A stretch of DNA of 64,000 nt, from NCBI RefSeq assembly GCF_007970185.1, contig NZ_CP042431.1, forward strand, positions 7,547,342 to 7,611,341, in the 5' to 3' direction. A program made the position numbers and the translations under genes. The stretch is from Pseudobacter ginsenosidimutans. Lineage in GTDB: Bacteria; Bacteroidota; Bacteroidia; Chitinophagales; Chitinophagaceae. Shown here piece after piece: positions 56,263 through 64,000 of the stretch. The notes under the pieces are model-generated. The model saw only the letters and a list, made by a program, of their open reading frames with translations, ran no database searches and was not told the origin of the DNA. Positions within the stretch are counted from its first letter, which is position 1. Every line of letters starts with the position of its first letter.

Positions 56263-57504
56263 ATGTTCACAATATTGTACATAATACTGCTAACAGCCGG
56301 CTTTGCCTGGTTGCTGCAACGCATGTTAAAGAACAGGACCGTTATCCTTTCCTATAACGAACTGATCATGGTTTTTGGTGTGAAAGTCTTAGCCGCGGCA
56401 GGTTACGGCTACATTTTCCTACACTATTTTGGCGGGGATGATACCTGGTTATTCCATCAACAGGGGATAGAGGAGAAAAATCTCTTATTTCAACAAACAG
56501 CACAATTCTTTGCAGATTTTAATCCATTTCTTCCCTTTGAGCGCCATGCTACTTTTTCAGCAGGTTTCAGGAATCTGTTGGGCGATTGGGAATATAATCT
56601 TACCGTAAAGCCACAGGCAATCTTCAATATCTTCAGTGGCGGCAATTACTATATAAATATAGTTTTTTTTAGTTTCATAACATTCTGGGGACATTACTGG
56701 TTTTTCGAATTGCTGGTGAAAAATTTTCCTGCTCAAAGGAAATGGTGGTTCCTGTTGATTTTCTTTTTCCCTCCGGTGGTTTTCTGGCTCAGCGGATTCA
56801 GGGGGGATGCCCTACTCTTCTTCTTCATCACGTTGACGCTGAACCGAGGTTATCACTGGATGAAAACCAGGTCCCTCCGGTCTTTTGTGTGGGCAATCCT
56901 GGGGCTTGTTGGCGCTTTCATCATGCGCGCCCCCGTGCCTTTGCTGGCCATCCCGGCCCTTTTCTGCGTATTTATCACGGTAAAGTATAGGGTCAGTCCC
57001 TGGAAAGTATGGGCTCCCGTATATGCGGCAGGTATTCTACTCTTCTTTGCCAGTGCCCGGATCTCACCGGAAAAGAACCTGCCACAAATAGTGGTTAACA
57101 AACAGGCTGATTTTTTTTCACTGAAAGGAAATACGATATATCAACTGGACACGCTCACCGCGGATACCCGTAGTTTTATTACTGTATTGCCGCAGGCCGC
57201 TCTGAACGTCTTTTTCCGGCCTGCTCCCTGGGAAGCCAAAGGGCCTTTACAACTGGTAGCATCAGCCGATATTTTATTATTCTGGGGATTGGTCCTGTAT
57301 ATATTATATAGGAACAGGGGTGATATAAGATTTCAAATCTCCCAGCCCTTTCTTCTTTACTTGTTGATTTTCAGTGTGAGCTATTATATTTTTATCGGCT
57401 ATACTGTTCCTTACCCGGGCGCCATTGTGCGGTATAAGATCATCCCCGAGCTCTTCCTTTTTACCTGGCTTACCGCTTCAAATAATAAAAAATTACATAT
57501 TTAG
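56263..57504 (+). CDS. Polytopic membrane protein of unknown function
   Basis: A 413-residue integral membrane protein with about ten hydrophobic helices, clear ones being ILYIILLTAGFAWLL, VKVLAAAGYGYIFLHYF, WWFLLIFFFPPVVFWLSGF and ILLFWGLVLYILY. One extended polar loop (about residues 270-320, FFSLKGNTIYQLDTLTADTR) is probably periplasmic. The helix layout and DDTW near the N-terminus recall membrane glycosyltransferase or O-antigen-type proteins, but no diagnostic motif is seen. Its neighbours are glycosyltransferases, which fits a role in surface polysaccharide synthesis or export. Function not assigned. Confidence 0.65.
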   Translation: MFTILYIILLTAGFAWLLQRMLKNRTVILSYNELIMVFGVKVLAAAGYGYIFLHYFGGDDTWLFHQQGIEEKNLLFQQTAQFFADFNPFLPFERHATFSAGFRNLLGDWEYNLTVKPQAIFNIFSGGNYYINIVFFSFITFWGHYWFFELLVKNFPAQRKWWFLLIFFFPPVVFWLSGFRGDALLFFFITLTLNRGYHWMKTRSLRSFVWAILGLVGAFIMRAPVPLLAIPALFCVFITVKYRVSPWKVWAPVYAAGILLFFASARISPEKNLPQIVVNKQADFFSLKGNTIYQLDTLTADTRSFITVLPQAALNVFFRPAPWEAKGPLQLVASADILLFWGLVLYILYRNRGDIRFQISQPFLLYLLIFSVSYYIFIGYTVPYPGAIVRYKIIPELFLFTWLTASNNKKLHI

Positions 57505-57657
57505 TTTTCAATACTCCCGGACGTTAGTTTTTCGATGTTTGTCGCAAAAAATCGACTTATTTCCACAGTTTCATCAAAAATATTCACATAGCGGGCAAAA
57601 TATTTCTCTAAACGGGCAATAGATCGTTTATTTGCACAAAGCAAAACACACAAATTA

Positions 57658-59853
57658 ATGGAATCTTTACGTTTTAAAGCCATCAACGACTTGTCTACTC
57701 AGTCTAATGGCCATGCCGCTGCGAGTAGAACGAAGATTACCGGAATTTTCGGAGAAAATGTATTTACGCTCAAGACTGCCCGTGAATATTTAAGTGATGA
57801 AGCCTACAAGAGTTTGAATGCTTCTGTGAAAGGAGGAAAGAAACTCGATCGCGCTGTAGCCAACCAGATTGCTGCTGGTATGCGTCAGTGGGCTGAAGGC
57901 AAAGGTGTAACTCACTACTCACACTGGTTCCAACCCCTCACTGGTACTACGGCTGAAAAACATGATTCCTTCTTTACACTTAAGAGTGATGGCAGCGCAA
58001 TCGAAACATTCGACGGTGACGGCCTGATCCAACAAGAGCCTGATGCATCTTCATTCCCTAACGGTGGTATCCGTGCAACTTTCGAGGCACGCGGCTACAC
58101 TGCCTGGGATCCTTCTTCTCCGGCATTCATCATGGAGATCGGCGAAGGCAAAACGCTTTGCATTCCCACCATCTTCGTTTCTTACACCGGTGCTACACTG
58201 GATTACAAAGCTCCCCTGCTGAAATCAGTGGAAGCCCTGAACAAAGCTGCGGTAGACGTTTGTAACTATTTCGACAAGAACGTTACCAAAGTAAATGTTA
58301 CCCTCGGCTGGGAACAGGAGTACTTCGTGATCGACGAAGCTATGTTCAACGGCCGTCCTGACCTCGTAATGTCCGGCAGAACTGTATTCGGACACGCTCC
58401 CGCAAAAGGACAACAACTGGAAGATCACTACTTCGGATCTATCCCTGAAAGGATCTATGCTTTCATGAGAGACTTCGAAGAAGAAAGCTATAAACTGGGT
58501 ATCCCCCTCCGTACACGTCACAATGAAGTGGCTCCTGCACAGTTCGAGTGCGCGCCTATCTTCGAAGAAGTGAGCGTGGCAGTTGACCACAATACGCTCC
58601 TGATGGACATCATGGACCGTGTTGCACGCCGTCACAAACTGCGCGTACTGATGCACGAGAAACCTTTCGCAGGCATCAACGGCAGCGGTAAACACAACAA
58701 CTGGAGCATGGCTACAGATACTGGTGTGAACCTCCTGGCCCCCGGAAAAACTCCGAAGACCAACCTGATGTTCCTCACCTTCTTCGTGAACACCATCAAA
58801 GCCGTTCATGATTATGCCGATACCCTCCGCGCTTCTATCGCTTCTGCCGGTAACGACCACCGCTTAGGCGCAAACGAAGCTCCTCCTGCTATCATCTCCG
58901 TATTCATCGGTCAGTTCCTGGCCAAGGTTCTGGAAGATGTGAAAGAAAGAGTAGGCGACAAATTCGATGAGCAGGACGAAGCCATCCTGAAACTGGACCT
59001 TCACAGAAGCATTCCTGAACTGCTGCTCGACAATACCGATCGTAACCGTACTTCTCCTTTCGCGTTCACCGGTAACAAATTCGAGTTCCGCGCCGTAGGC
59101 TCCACCGCCAACTGCGCCAACCCGATGACCACCCTGAACACCATCATGGCTGAAACCCTGAAGAACTTCAAAGCTGAAGTGGACGGCCTGATCGAAAAAG
59201 GTGAAAAGAAAGAGATCGCTATCATGCATGTGATCCGCGAGTACATCGTGAGCAGCGAGAAAGTGCTCTTCGAAGGCGATGGCTACAGCGACGAATGGCA
59301 CCACGAAGCTGCGCGCCGCGGTCTGCCAAACATCCCCACCACTCCGCTGGCGCTGGATGCAATGGTTACAGACAAAGCCAAACATCTCTTCGAAAGCAAT
59401 AACGTTCTTACACACGTTGAGCTGGAAGCACGCCACGAGATCGAACTGGAAAAATACATCAAGCGCGTACAGATCGAAGCCCGCATCATGGGTGAACTCT
59501 GCACCAGCCATATCCTGCCTGCTGCTATCAAGTATCAGAATATCCTGATCAACAATATCAAGGGTCTGAAAGAAGTAGGTCTGGCAGAAGAATCTTTCGC
59601 TAACCAGAAACAGATCCTGGTGAAGATCTCCGAGCATATCAACAAGGTGAGCGACCTGGTTGAGAAGATGATCGAAGCAAGGAAAATAGCGAACGCTATG
59701 ACCAATACACGCACCAAGGCTATCGCTTACCAAAGCCAGGTGAAGGACCAGTACTTCGATGCTATCCGCTACCATGTAGACAAACTGGAACTGCTGGTTG
59801 CCGATCAGTATTGGGCACTGCCTAAGTATCGTGAAATGTTATTCCTGAGATAA
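57658..59853 (+). CDS. glnN: Glutamine synthetase, type III
   Basis: A 731-residue GSIII enzyme, which forms glutamine from glutamate and ammonia with ATP. Type III enzymes are large and typical of Bacteroidota. The N-terminal GSIII-specific domain includes THYSHWFQPLTGTTAEKHDSF (positions near residue 85) and the catalytic core has LGWEQEYFVID, RTRHNEVAPAQFE, GINGSGKHNNWSM and NRTSPFAFTGNKFEFRAVGS. The C-terminal helical part (about 560-731) is normal for the type. Monocistronic, with a strong terminator after it. A TTTATTTGC sequence about 30 bases upstream of the ATG may be part of the promoter. Confidence 0.97.
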   Translation: MESLRFKAINDLSTQSNGHAAASRTKITGIFGENVFTLKTAREYLSDEAYKSLNASVKGGKKLDRAVANQIAAGMRQWAEGKGVTHYSHWFQPLTGTTAEKHDSFFTLKSDGSAIETFDGDGLIQQEPDASSFPNGGIRATFEARGYTAWDPSSPAFIMEIGEGKTLCIPTIFVSYTGATLDYKAPLLKSVEALNKAAVDVCNYFDKNVTKVNVTLGWEQEYFVIDEAMFNGRPDLVMSGRTVFGHAPAKGQQLEDHYFGSIPERIYAFMRDFEEESYKLGIPLRTRHNEVAPAQFECAPIFEEVSVAVDHNTLLMDIMDRVARRHKLRVLMHEKPFAGINGSGKHNNWSMATDTGVNLLAPGKTPKTNLMFLTFFVNTIKAVHDYADTLRASIASAGNDHRLGANEAPPAIISVFIGQFLAKVLEDVKERVGDKFDEQDEAILKLDLHRSIPELLLDNTDRNRTSPFAFTGNKFEFRAVGSTANCANPMTTLNTIMAETLKNFKAEVDGLIEKGEKKEIAIMHVIREYIVSSEKVLFEGDGYSDEWHHEAARRGLPNIPTTPLALDAMVTDKAKHLFESNNVLTHVELEARHEIELEKYIKRVQIEARIMGELCTSHILPAAIKYQNILINNIKGLKEVGLAEESFANQKQILVKISEHINKVSDLVEKMIEARKIANAMTNTRTKAIAYQSQVKDQYFDAIRYHVDKLELLVADQYWALPKYREMLFLR

Positions 59854-59912
59854 ATGGAAGGGTTGCCAGTTATCGGATAACTGAAAGCTGGTACACTGAC
59901 ATGACAAGCAAT

Positions 59913-59943
59913 GGGCTGCTCCCGGGAGGGAGTAGCCCTTTTT
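59913..59943 (+). terminator. Rho-independent terminator after glnN
   Basis: Eleven-base stem GGGCTGCTCCC / GGGAGTAGCCC with one G.T pair and a GGGA loop, followed by five T on the plus strand. The minus strand has no T run, so it does not serve the MutS-like gene on the other side. Confidence 0.9.
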
Positions 59944-59951
59944 AGTTGACA

Positions 59952-61265
59952 TTATTGCAGCAATTCCAGGATACCTTCATTCCGTATGATCATCATACCC
60001 TGCCGGTCTTCGGTTATACCTTCCTGTAATTTATAAGTGTATCGTGGCCTGGAACCCTCCATCACAGTAGGCATATAGGTGAACCGGATATTGGAACTGC
60101 CTTCCAGCGCCTCTCCTACTTCAATGATATGTGTTGATACCACAAACAAACATTCGGTGTAATCAGCAAAAGCTTTTGTTACCGCGAGCGTGCCATCATA
60201 GGCATCCTTTACATTGGTGCCCTTGAACAGCTCATCGAACATCAATAATAATCTGCCGCCCGTTGCTGCCGCTTCAGCCGCCTGTTTCACCCGGACTACC
60301 TCCGCATAGAAATGACTGTATCCCAAACCAATATTATCTGCCACATTGATGGATGTGTACATTCCTTCACGCACAGAGAATTCCACCTCAGCAGCGGATA
60401 CCGGGAAACCCATATGCGCCAGATACAGTACTATACCCACCGATTTCATCAGCGTGGATTTCCCTGCCATGTTCGCGCCTGTAAGGAAGATCACATTCCT
60501 GGTACCGCTCATGCGGATATTGTTGCCTACTGCTCCATCCAGACAGGGATGACTTAGGTTTGCAGCCGAAAGGAGATTCCTTTCAGCAGGCAAAGCTTTG
60601 GCATAGGTGAATCCGCGGACTTCCGCCACATTGCCCACAGCAATGTTCAGATCCACCTCATAGATGAACTGCATGATCTCCTGCATCTCTTTTGCCAGGC
60701 GGTTTTTCAACAGGTGATCGAAATTGGCAATGGTGCTGACTGGAAGATCCTGATAGATATCGATGTTCAGCAGCTTTTCAATCTGTTTGCTTGAAAGAAC
60801 TGATTTGGCGGCTTTGATCCTGTCTTCAAAAACATTGTTTGCACCCTGTATGGTTTCGAGAAAAACGGCCGTTTTTTTCAGGGTAACGATGGTTGCCTGC
60901 AATCCCTGCACAATCTTCCTGAATCGCTCATCCCTGGTAAGGTTCGATAATATTTTTTTGATAAATACATCAGCCAGCGCCATCGCAGCATTTTTTTTGG
61001 CGCCACCATCCAGGTATTCGCGCATCTGGTTGATCTGCATCACATCGAAAGGGAATTGAAGTTTCGATTCCTGGAAGAAACGGAACACAGCACTTCGTTT
61101 GTTGATGGCTGTTTCTTCGAGCAGCGGGTGATGGAACATGTCATCCAGCAATTTCTCACCGCCCCTTGTTTTCACTTTGTTGAACAAGTGATATACAGAT
61201 CCCTGCCTGAATTTCCCGAGCAGGTTGAGCTCTTCCAACGTCTGCTTGTCTATTTTAAAACTCAT
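59952..61265 (-). CDS. Short MutS-family ATPase, type B (second copy)
   Basis: A 437-residue MutS homologue that matches the type B protein at 14019 throughout; 43 of the first 60 residues agree by eye. DKQTLEELNLLGKF opens the core domain. The ATPase part has GANMAGKSTLMKS, GLGYSHFYAEVVRVKQAAEA, Walker B LLLMFDELFKGTNVKDAYDG and STHIIEVGEAL, and the end DRQGMMIIRNEGI. Mismatch-recognition, connector and Smr domains are absent. Its ATG overlaps the stop of the type A gene by four bases (ATGA), so the two are translationally coupled. In the other copy of the module a palindromic element separates them. Confidence 0.8.
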   Translation of the reverse strand: MSFKIDKQTLEELNLLGKFRQGSVYHLFNKVKTRGGEKLLDDMFHHPLLEETAINKRSAVFRFFQESKLQFPFDVMQINQMREYLDGGAKKNAAMALADVFIKKILSNLTRDERFRKIVQGLQATIVTLKKTAVFLETIQGANNVFEDRIKAAKSVLSSKQIEKLLNIDIYQDLPVSTIANFDHLLKNRLAKEMQEIMQFIYEVDLNIAVGNVAEVRGFTYAKALPAERNLLSAANLSHPCLDGAVGNNIRMSGTRNVIFLTGANMAGKSTLMKSVGIVLYLAHMGFPVSAAEVEFSVREGMYTSINVADNIGLGYSHFYAEVVRVKQAAEAAATGGRLLLMFDELFKGTNVKDAYDGTLAVTKAFADYTECLFVVSTHIIEVGEALEGSSNIRFTYMPTVMEGSRPRYTYKLQEGITEDRQGMMIIRNEGILELLQ

Positions 61266-62593
61266 GCCAGTGAAGATTTAGTTTTTGAGAAAGCCTGCTT
61301 CTGTTTTACTCCGTTTTTTAATATCTCCAAAATCCCTTCATTGTTGATGATGATCATTCCATGACGGTCTTCCGTGATGCCCCTTTCCAGTTTGTACGTG
61401 TATTCAGGCGTATGCCCATTCATGCGCGTAGGCAGGAATTGAAATCCAACTTTCGGATTTTTCATCAACTGCTCCCCTGCTTCAACAATATGCGATGAGA
61501 TCACAAACAGGCTGGTTGTTTTTTTAGCAAATGCATGGGTGATGGCCACTGTGGCTTCATGCGCATCTTTCACATTAGTACCCCTGAACAGTTCATCAAA
61601 AATGATGAAGAGCGCCTTCCCTTTATGCAGTTCTTCCGCCATCTTTTTAACACGCAATACTTCCGCATAGAAATGGCTGGCGCCGATCCCCAAATTATCC
61701 GGCAGGTTAATGGTGGTATAGATCCCATCCATCACCGGAAAGCTCATGGAACGCGCAGCCACCGGGAAACCCATATGTGCGATGTACACTGCAGTGCTGA
61801 GTGAGCGCAGGAAAGTTGACTTGCCCGCCATATTCGCACCTGTCAGGAACAACAAAGGCTGTGTTGCATTCAGCGTTATATCATTGCTCACCGGTTTTTT
61901 CAATTCCGGATGATACAGCCCCTGGATTTTCAATTCATGATCCCCTTTTTCCAATGCCCTGGGGAAAACGAAATTCATTTTACTAGCTACTGCCGCTACC
62001 GACAGCAACACATCGAGTTTGAAAATATAGCCCAGTAACTTTTTGATCTTTGCATGTTCACGAACTCTGAACAAAGTATCAAAAGCCGTTACAGAAGCAT
62101 AAGACAATTTCCCTTTCGATGTTTCTTTCATGGCCGGCTCAAAAGCAGGGTCAGACAGCAACGCCAATACTTCTTGCCGGTCTGCTGCATATTCTTTTAC
62201 ATCCGCCACTTCTTTTATATGCAAAAACAACTGTGTGGTTTTGATCAGCTCAATCACAGCCGTTACGCCATTTTGGATTTCCTTTTCCCCGAATACTGCT
62301 GTATTGGGGGACCTGTTTTCTGCTTCACCGGCATGGATCAAATATTTCTCGGCCATATCGAACAACACAGCACTGTAGGGAAACGCCAGTTTCGCTTTCG
62401 CAAATTGTTCAATGACCGAACTTCGCTGGTTGATCAGTTCCCTGTTACCCAGCGGATGGCGGAACATTTCCTGCAATGCAGCCTCGCCACCACGGGTATG
62501 GGTTTGATTATAGATATCATAGATACCTGCCGCATCTTTCTTGCTGAAGATCCGCAGGTCATCGATGGTTTGTTCGTCTGTTTGTAGTTGCAT
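61262..62593 (-). CDS. Short MutS-family ATPase, type A (second copy)
   Basis: A 443-residue paralogue of the type A protein at 12566. Matching landmarks are TDEQTIDDLRIF, HTRGGEAALQEMFRHPL, P-loop GANMAGKSTFLRS, NLGIGASHFYAEVLRVKKMA, Walker B LFIIFDELFRGTNVKDAHEA and SSHIVEAGEQLM. No MutS domain I or II and no Smr domain. It lies two bases after the GldFG-type gene and overlaps the type B gene, so three genes form one translationally linked unit. Conservation of both ATPases in both copies suggests that A and B function together, perhaps as a heterodimer. Confidence 0.8.
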   Translation of the reverse strand: MQLQTDEQTIDDLRIFSKKDAAGIYDIYNQTHTRGGEAALQEMFRHPLGNRELINQRSSVIEQFAKAKLAFPYSAVLFDMAEKYLIHAGEAENRSPNTAVFGEKEIQNGVTAVIELIKTTQLFLHIKEVADVKEYAADRQEVLALLSDPAFEPAMKETSKGKLSYASVTAFDTLFRVREHAKIKKLLGYIFKLDVLLSVAAVASKMNFVFPRALEKGDHELKIQGLYHPELKKPVSNDITLNATQPLLFLTGANMAGKSTFLRSLSTAVYIAHMGFPVAARSMSFPVMDGIYTTINLPDNLGIGASHFYAEVLRVKKMAEELHKGKALFIIFDELFRGTNVKDAHEATVAITHAFAKKTTSLFVISSHIVEAGEQLMKNPKVGFQFLPTRMNGHTPEYTYKLERGITEDRHGMIIINNEGILEILKNGVKQKQAFSKTKSSLA

Positions 62594-62595
62594 GA

Positions 62596-64000
62596 TTATT
62601 TTCTTTTACGACGGATCAGGATAATGGAACCCAGCAGCGCCACGGCAGCAGGAAGGATCCATACAAAACTTACTTTCAAAGCGCTGGCCGTATTGGGCGT
62701 TATTTTGATGACATTGTCTTTCGGAATAGGTCTTGGTCCGTATACAGGATATTCCTGATGATCGAGCCAGCAATAGATACCACGACCTAAATAGTCTCCT
62801 CCCAAATAGCGATTGCTCATAAAGTCTGCATCACCGGCTACAACAATACGTTGCTCTTTATTATTCTGTTTGCGGGACAGGGCTACTACCGGCATAAATG
62901 GTCCATTCTTATGATCACCTTCAGCAATATTGATCACAGGTTGCACGGAATCCTTCACCAGCTTTCCTCTTTTCAGCCATACCTGGGGCATAGCTTTTAC
63001 CAATGGCTGGATTGCAAAGCTTCCTGTATCGCTGTACACCACCGGCGTTACACTTTCCATACCAGTATAGAGACTGTCGATAAATTTTGTTCTAAATTGA
63101 ATCAGCTTGTGTTCGTCTGCCAGATATGCTGCCGAATCGGTCAGGAAGGGACCGAGTATATCAGGGGTGTTATGCTTACTCACCTGGATCAGGTTTCCTT
63201 TGTCGAACTGAACGCCTAATGTTGTCATCAGTGGGTTGAGCAGATCTTCTTTGCCGGGTTCACCAAGGATCAGCATATTGCCTCCTCCATTGATGAATTG
63301 TTGAATCTTTTCTTTTTTGATTGCACTCAATTCAGTTTTGGGATCGGCCAGCACCACCATGGCGATATTCTCTTTTTCTGAAAGAATATCCCTGTGGTCC
63401 AGCGAAATGGTATCTACATCGAAACCGTTATTGACGAGGGACGGACGATTCTCTTTTGCTCCTGCTCCAATCGAATATCCTCTTTCTCCAAAAATAAACG
63501 GATCTCTTTCCAGGTTGCCGGAGATGAACAATACTTTAGGCATTTGGAGATTCTGCAAGCGGGACAGCGCGGCTGCCACCTGTGCCTCATCAGGCCACAT
63601 TCCCCCATCCTGAAAGGTTCTCAGGAAAGTGGTTTTCCCCTTGTATTTCACTTGCATCACCAGGCCATAACCTTCCTCTTCCAGGTTGATGATCTTCTTC
63701 ATTTCCTCAGGTGTTCTGAATTTGTTAAGGTCCAGATCCATCGCTTTGGCAACCTCTTTCGCAATATCATGAATGCTTTTCCCGGGGAAGCTTCTGAAAT
63801 AATAACTGTCTGGGCTGAGATCATAATAATATTCAAACTTGAACTCCATATCAGGTTTGAAACGTTGGTATTGTTCCCATAATCCGCTGAGATATTTGTT
63901 ACGGCCTTCAGGAAATCCTGCACCAGCATTTTTTCCCAGCAGGTTGGTATACAGGGTCACTTCAAGCGGTTCTTCAGTCAGTCCCTTTACTATTTTTTGC
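62596..64000 (-). CDS. GldF-GldG-type membrane protein, C-terminal part (gene continues beyond the window)
   Basis: The reading frame is open to the last base of the window; the GTG at 63960 is internal, since the upstream codons read QKIVKGLTEEPLE and match the two complete fusions at the same point. Visible parts are LTEEPLEVTLYTNLLG, YQRFKPDMEFKFEYYYD, LFISGNLERDPFIFGERGYS, GGGNMLILGEPGKED and a final transmembrane helix with the tail IRRKRK. This is the third GldFG-type extracytoplasmic domain in the window. The permease half, and probably an ATPase gene, should lie just to the right of the window. Confidence 0.8.
   Translation of the reverse strand, partial: QKIVKGLTEEPLEVTLYTNLLGKNAGAGFPEGRNKYLSGLWEQYQRFKPDMEFKFEYYYDLSPDSYYFRSFPGKSIHDIAKEVAKAMDLDLNKFRTPEEMKKIINLEEEGYGLVMQVKYKGKTTFLRTFQDGGMWPDEAQVAAALSRLQNLQMPKVLFISGNLERDPFIFGERGYSIGAGAKENRPSLVNNGFDVDTISLDHRDILSEKENIAMVVLADPKTELSAIKKEKIQQFINGGGNMLILGEPGKEDLLNPLMTTLGVQFDKGNLIQVSKHNTPDILGPFLTDSAAYLADEHKLIQFRTKFIDSLYTGMESVTPVVYSDTGSFAIQPLVKAMPQVWLKRGKLVKDSVQPVINIAEGDHKNGPFMPVVALSRKQNNKEQRIVVAGDADFMSNRYLGGDYLGRGIYCWLDHQEYPVYGPRPIPKDNVIKITPNTASALKVSFVWILPAAVALLGSIILIRRKRK

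Overview
The window looks like a chromosomal stretch of a Bacteroidota species, most likely of the family Chitinophagaceae. The evidence is two SusC/SusD loci, FecI/FecR-type regulation, a giant protein with a type IX secretion (T9SS) sorting domain, a type III glutamine synthetase, and -7 promoter elements of the form TAnnTTTG. No rRNA, complete tRNA, CRISPR array, insertion sequence or phage gene was recognised.

Region by region. 1-6842: a SusC/SusD locus in which both genes carry an apparent single-base frameshift, followed by a lipoprotein and an ECF sigma factor with a hydrophobic tail. 6948-15347: a collinear run of a GldA-like ATPase, two GldF-GldG fusion proteins, and two short MutS-family ATPases (A and B), with a cloverleaf-like palindrome between A and B. 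15344-20840: an MBL-fold hydrolase, a SUKH-like protein, a protein whose linker DNA mimics tRNA 3' ends, rdgB, an ECF sigma/anti-sigma-like pair and a thioesterase. 20841-25313: aroE, a ComA-like phosphosulfolactate synthase, a TPR protein and two small secreted proteins. 25459-33770: a complete minus-strand FecI-FecR-SusC-SusD-TlpA locus. 33898-44265: a 3455-residue surface protein with a beta-helix head, six repeats of about 405 residues and a T9SS C-terminus. 44499-48064: yidC and pyrG. 48787-49933: a probable toxin-antitoxin-chaperone operon. 49940-59853: proC, hldD, purL, two glycosyltransferases, a polytopic membrane protein and glnN. 59952-64000: a second copy of the GldFG - MutS-A - MutS-B run, on the minus strand and cut by the window end.

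The strongest candidate for an undescribed system is the GldFG-fusion/MutS-A/MutS-B module. It occurs twice, 44.6 kb apart and in opposite orientation, with gene order and tight coupling preserved although the copies have diverged. The short MutS proteins keep the clamp/lever region and the ATPase but lack the mismatch-recognition domain. They therefore look like a paired ATPase working with a membrane complex rather than classical mismatch repair. Other notable points are the tRNA/tmRNA-end mimicry inside a coding region, the palindromic insertion that separates MutS-A from MutS-B in one copy only, and the SecB-like chaperone linked to a toxin-antitoxin pair.
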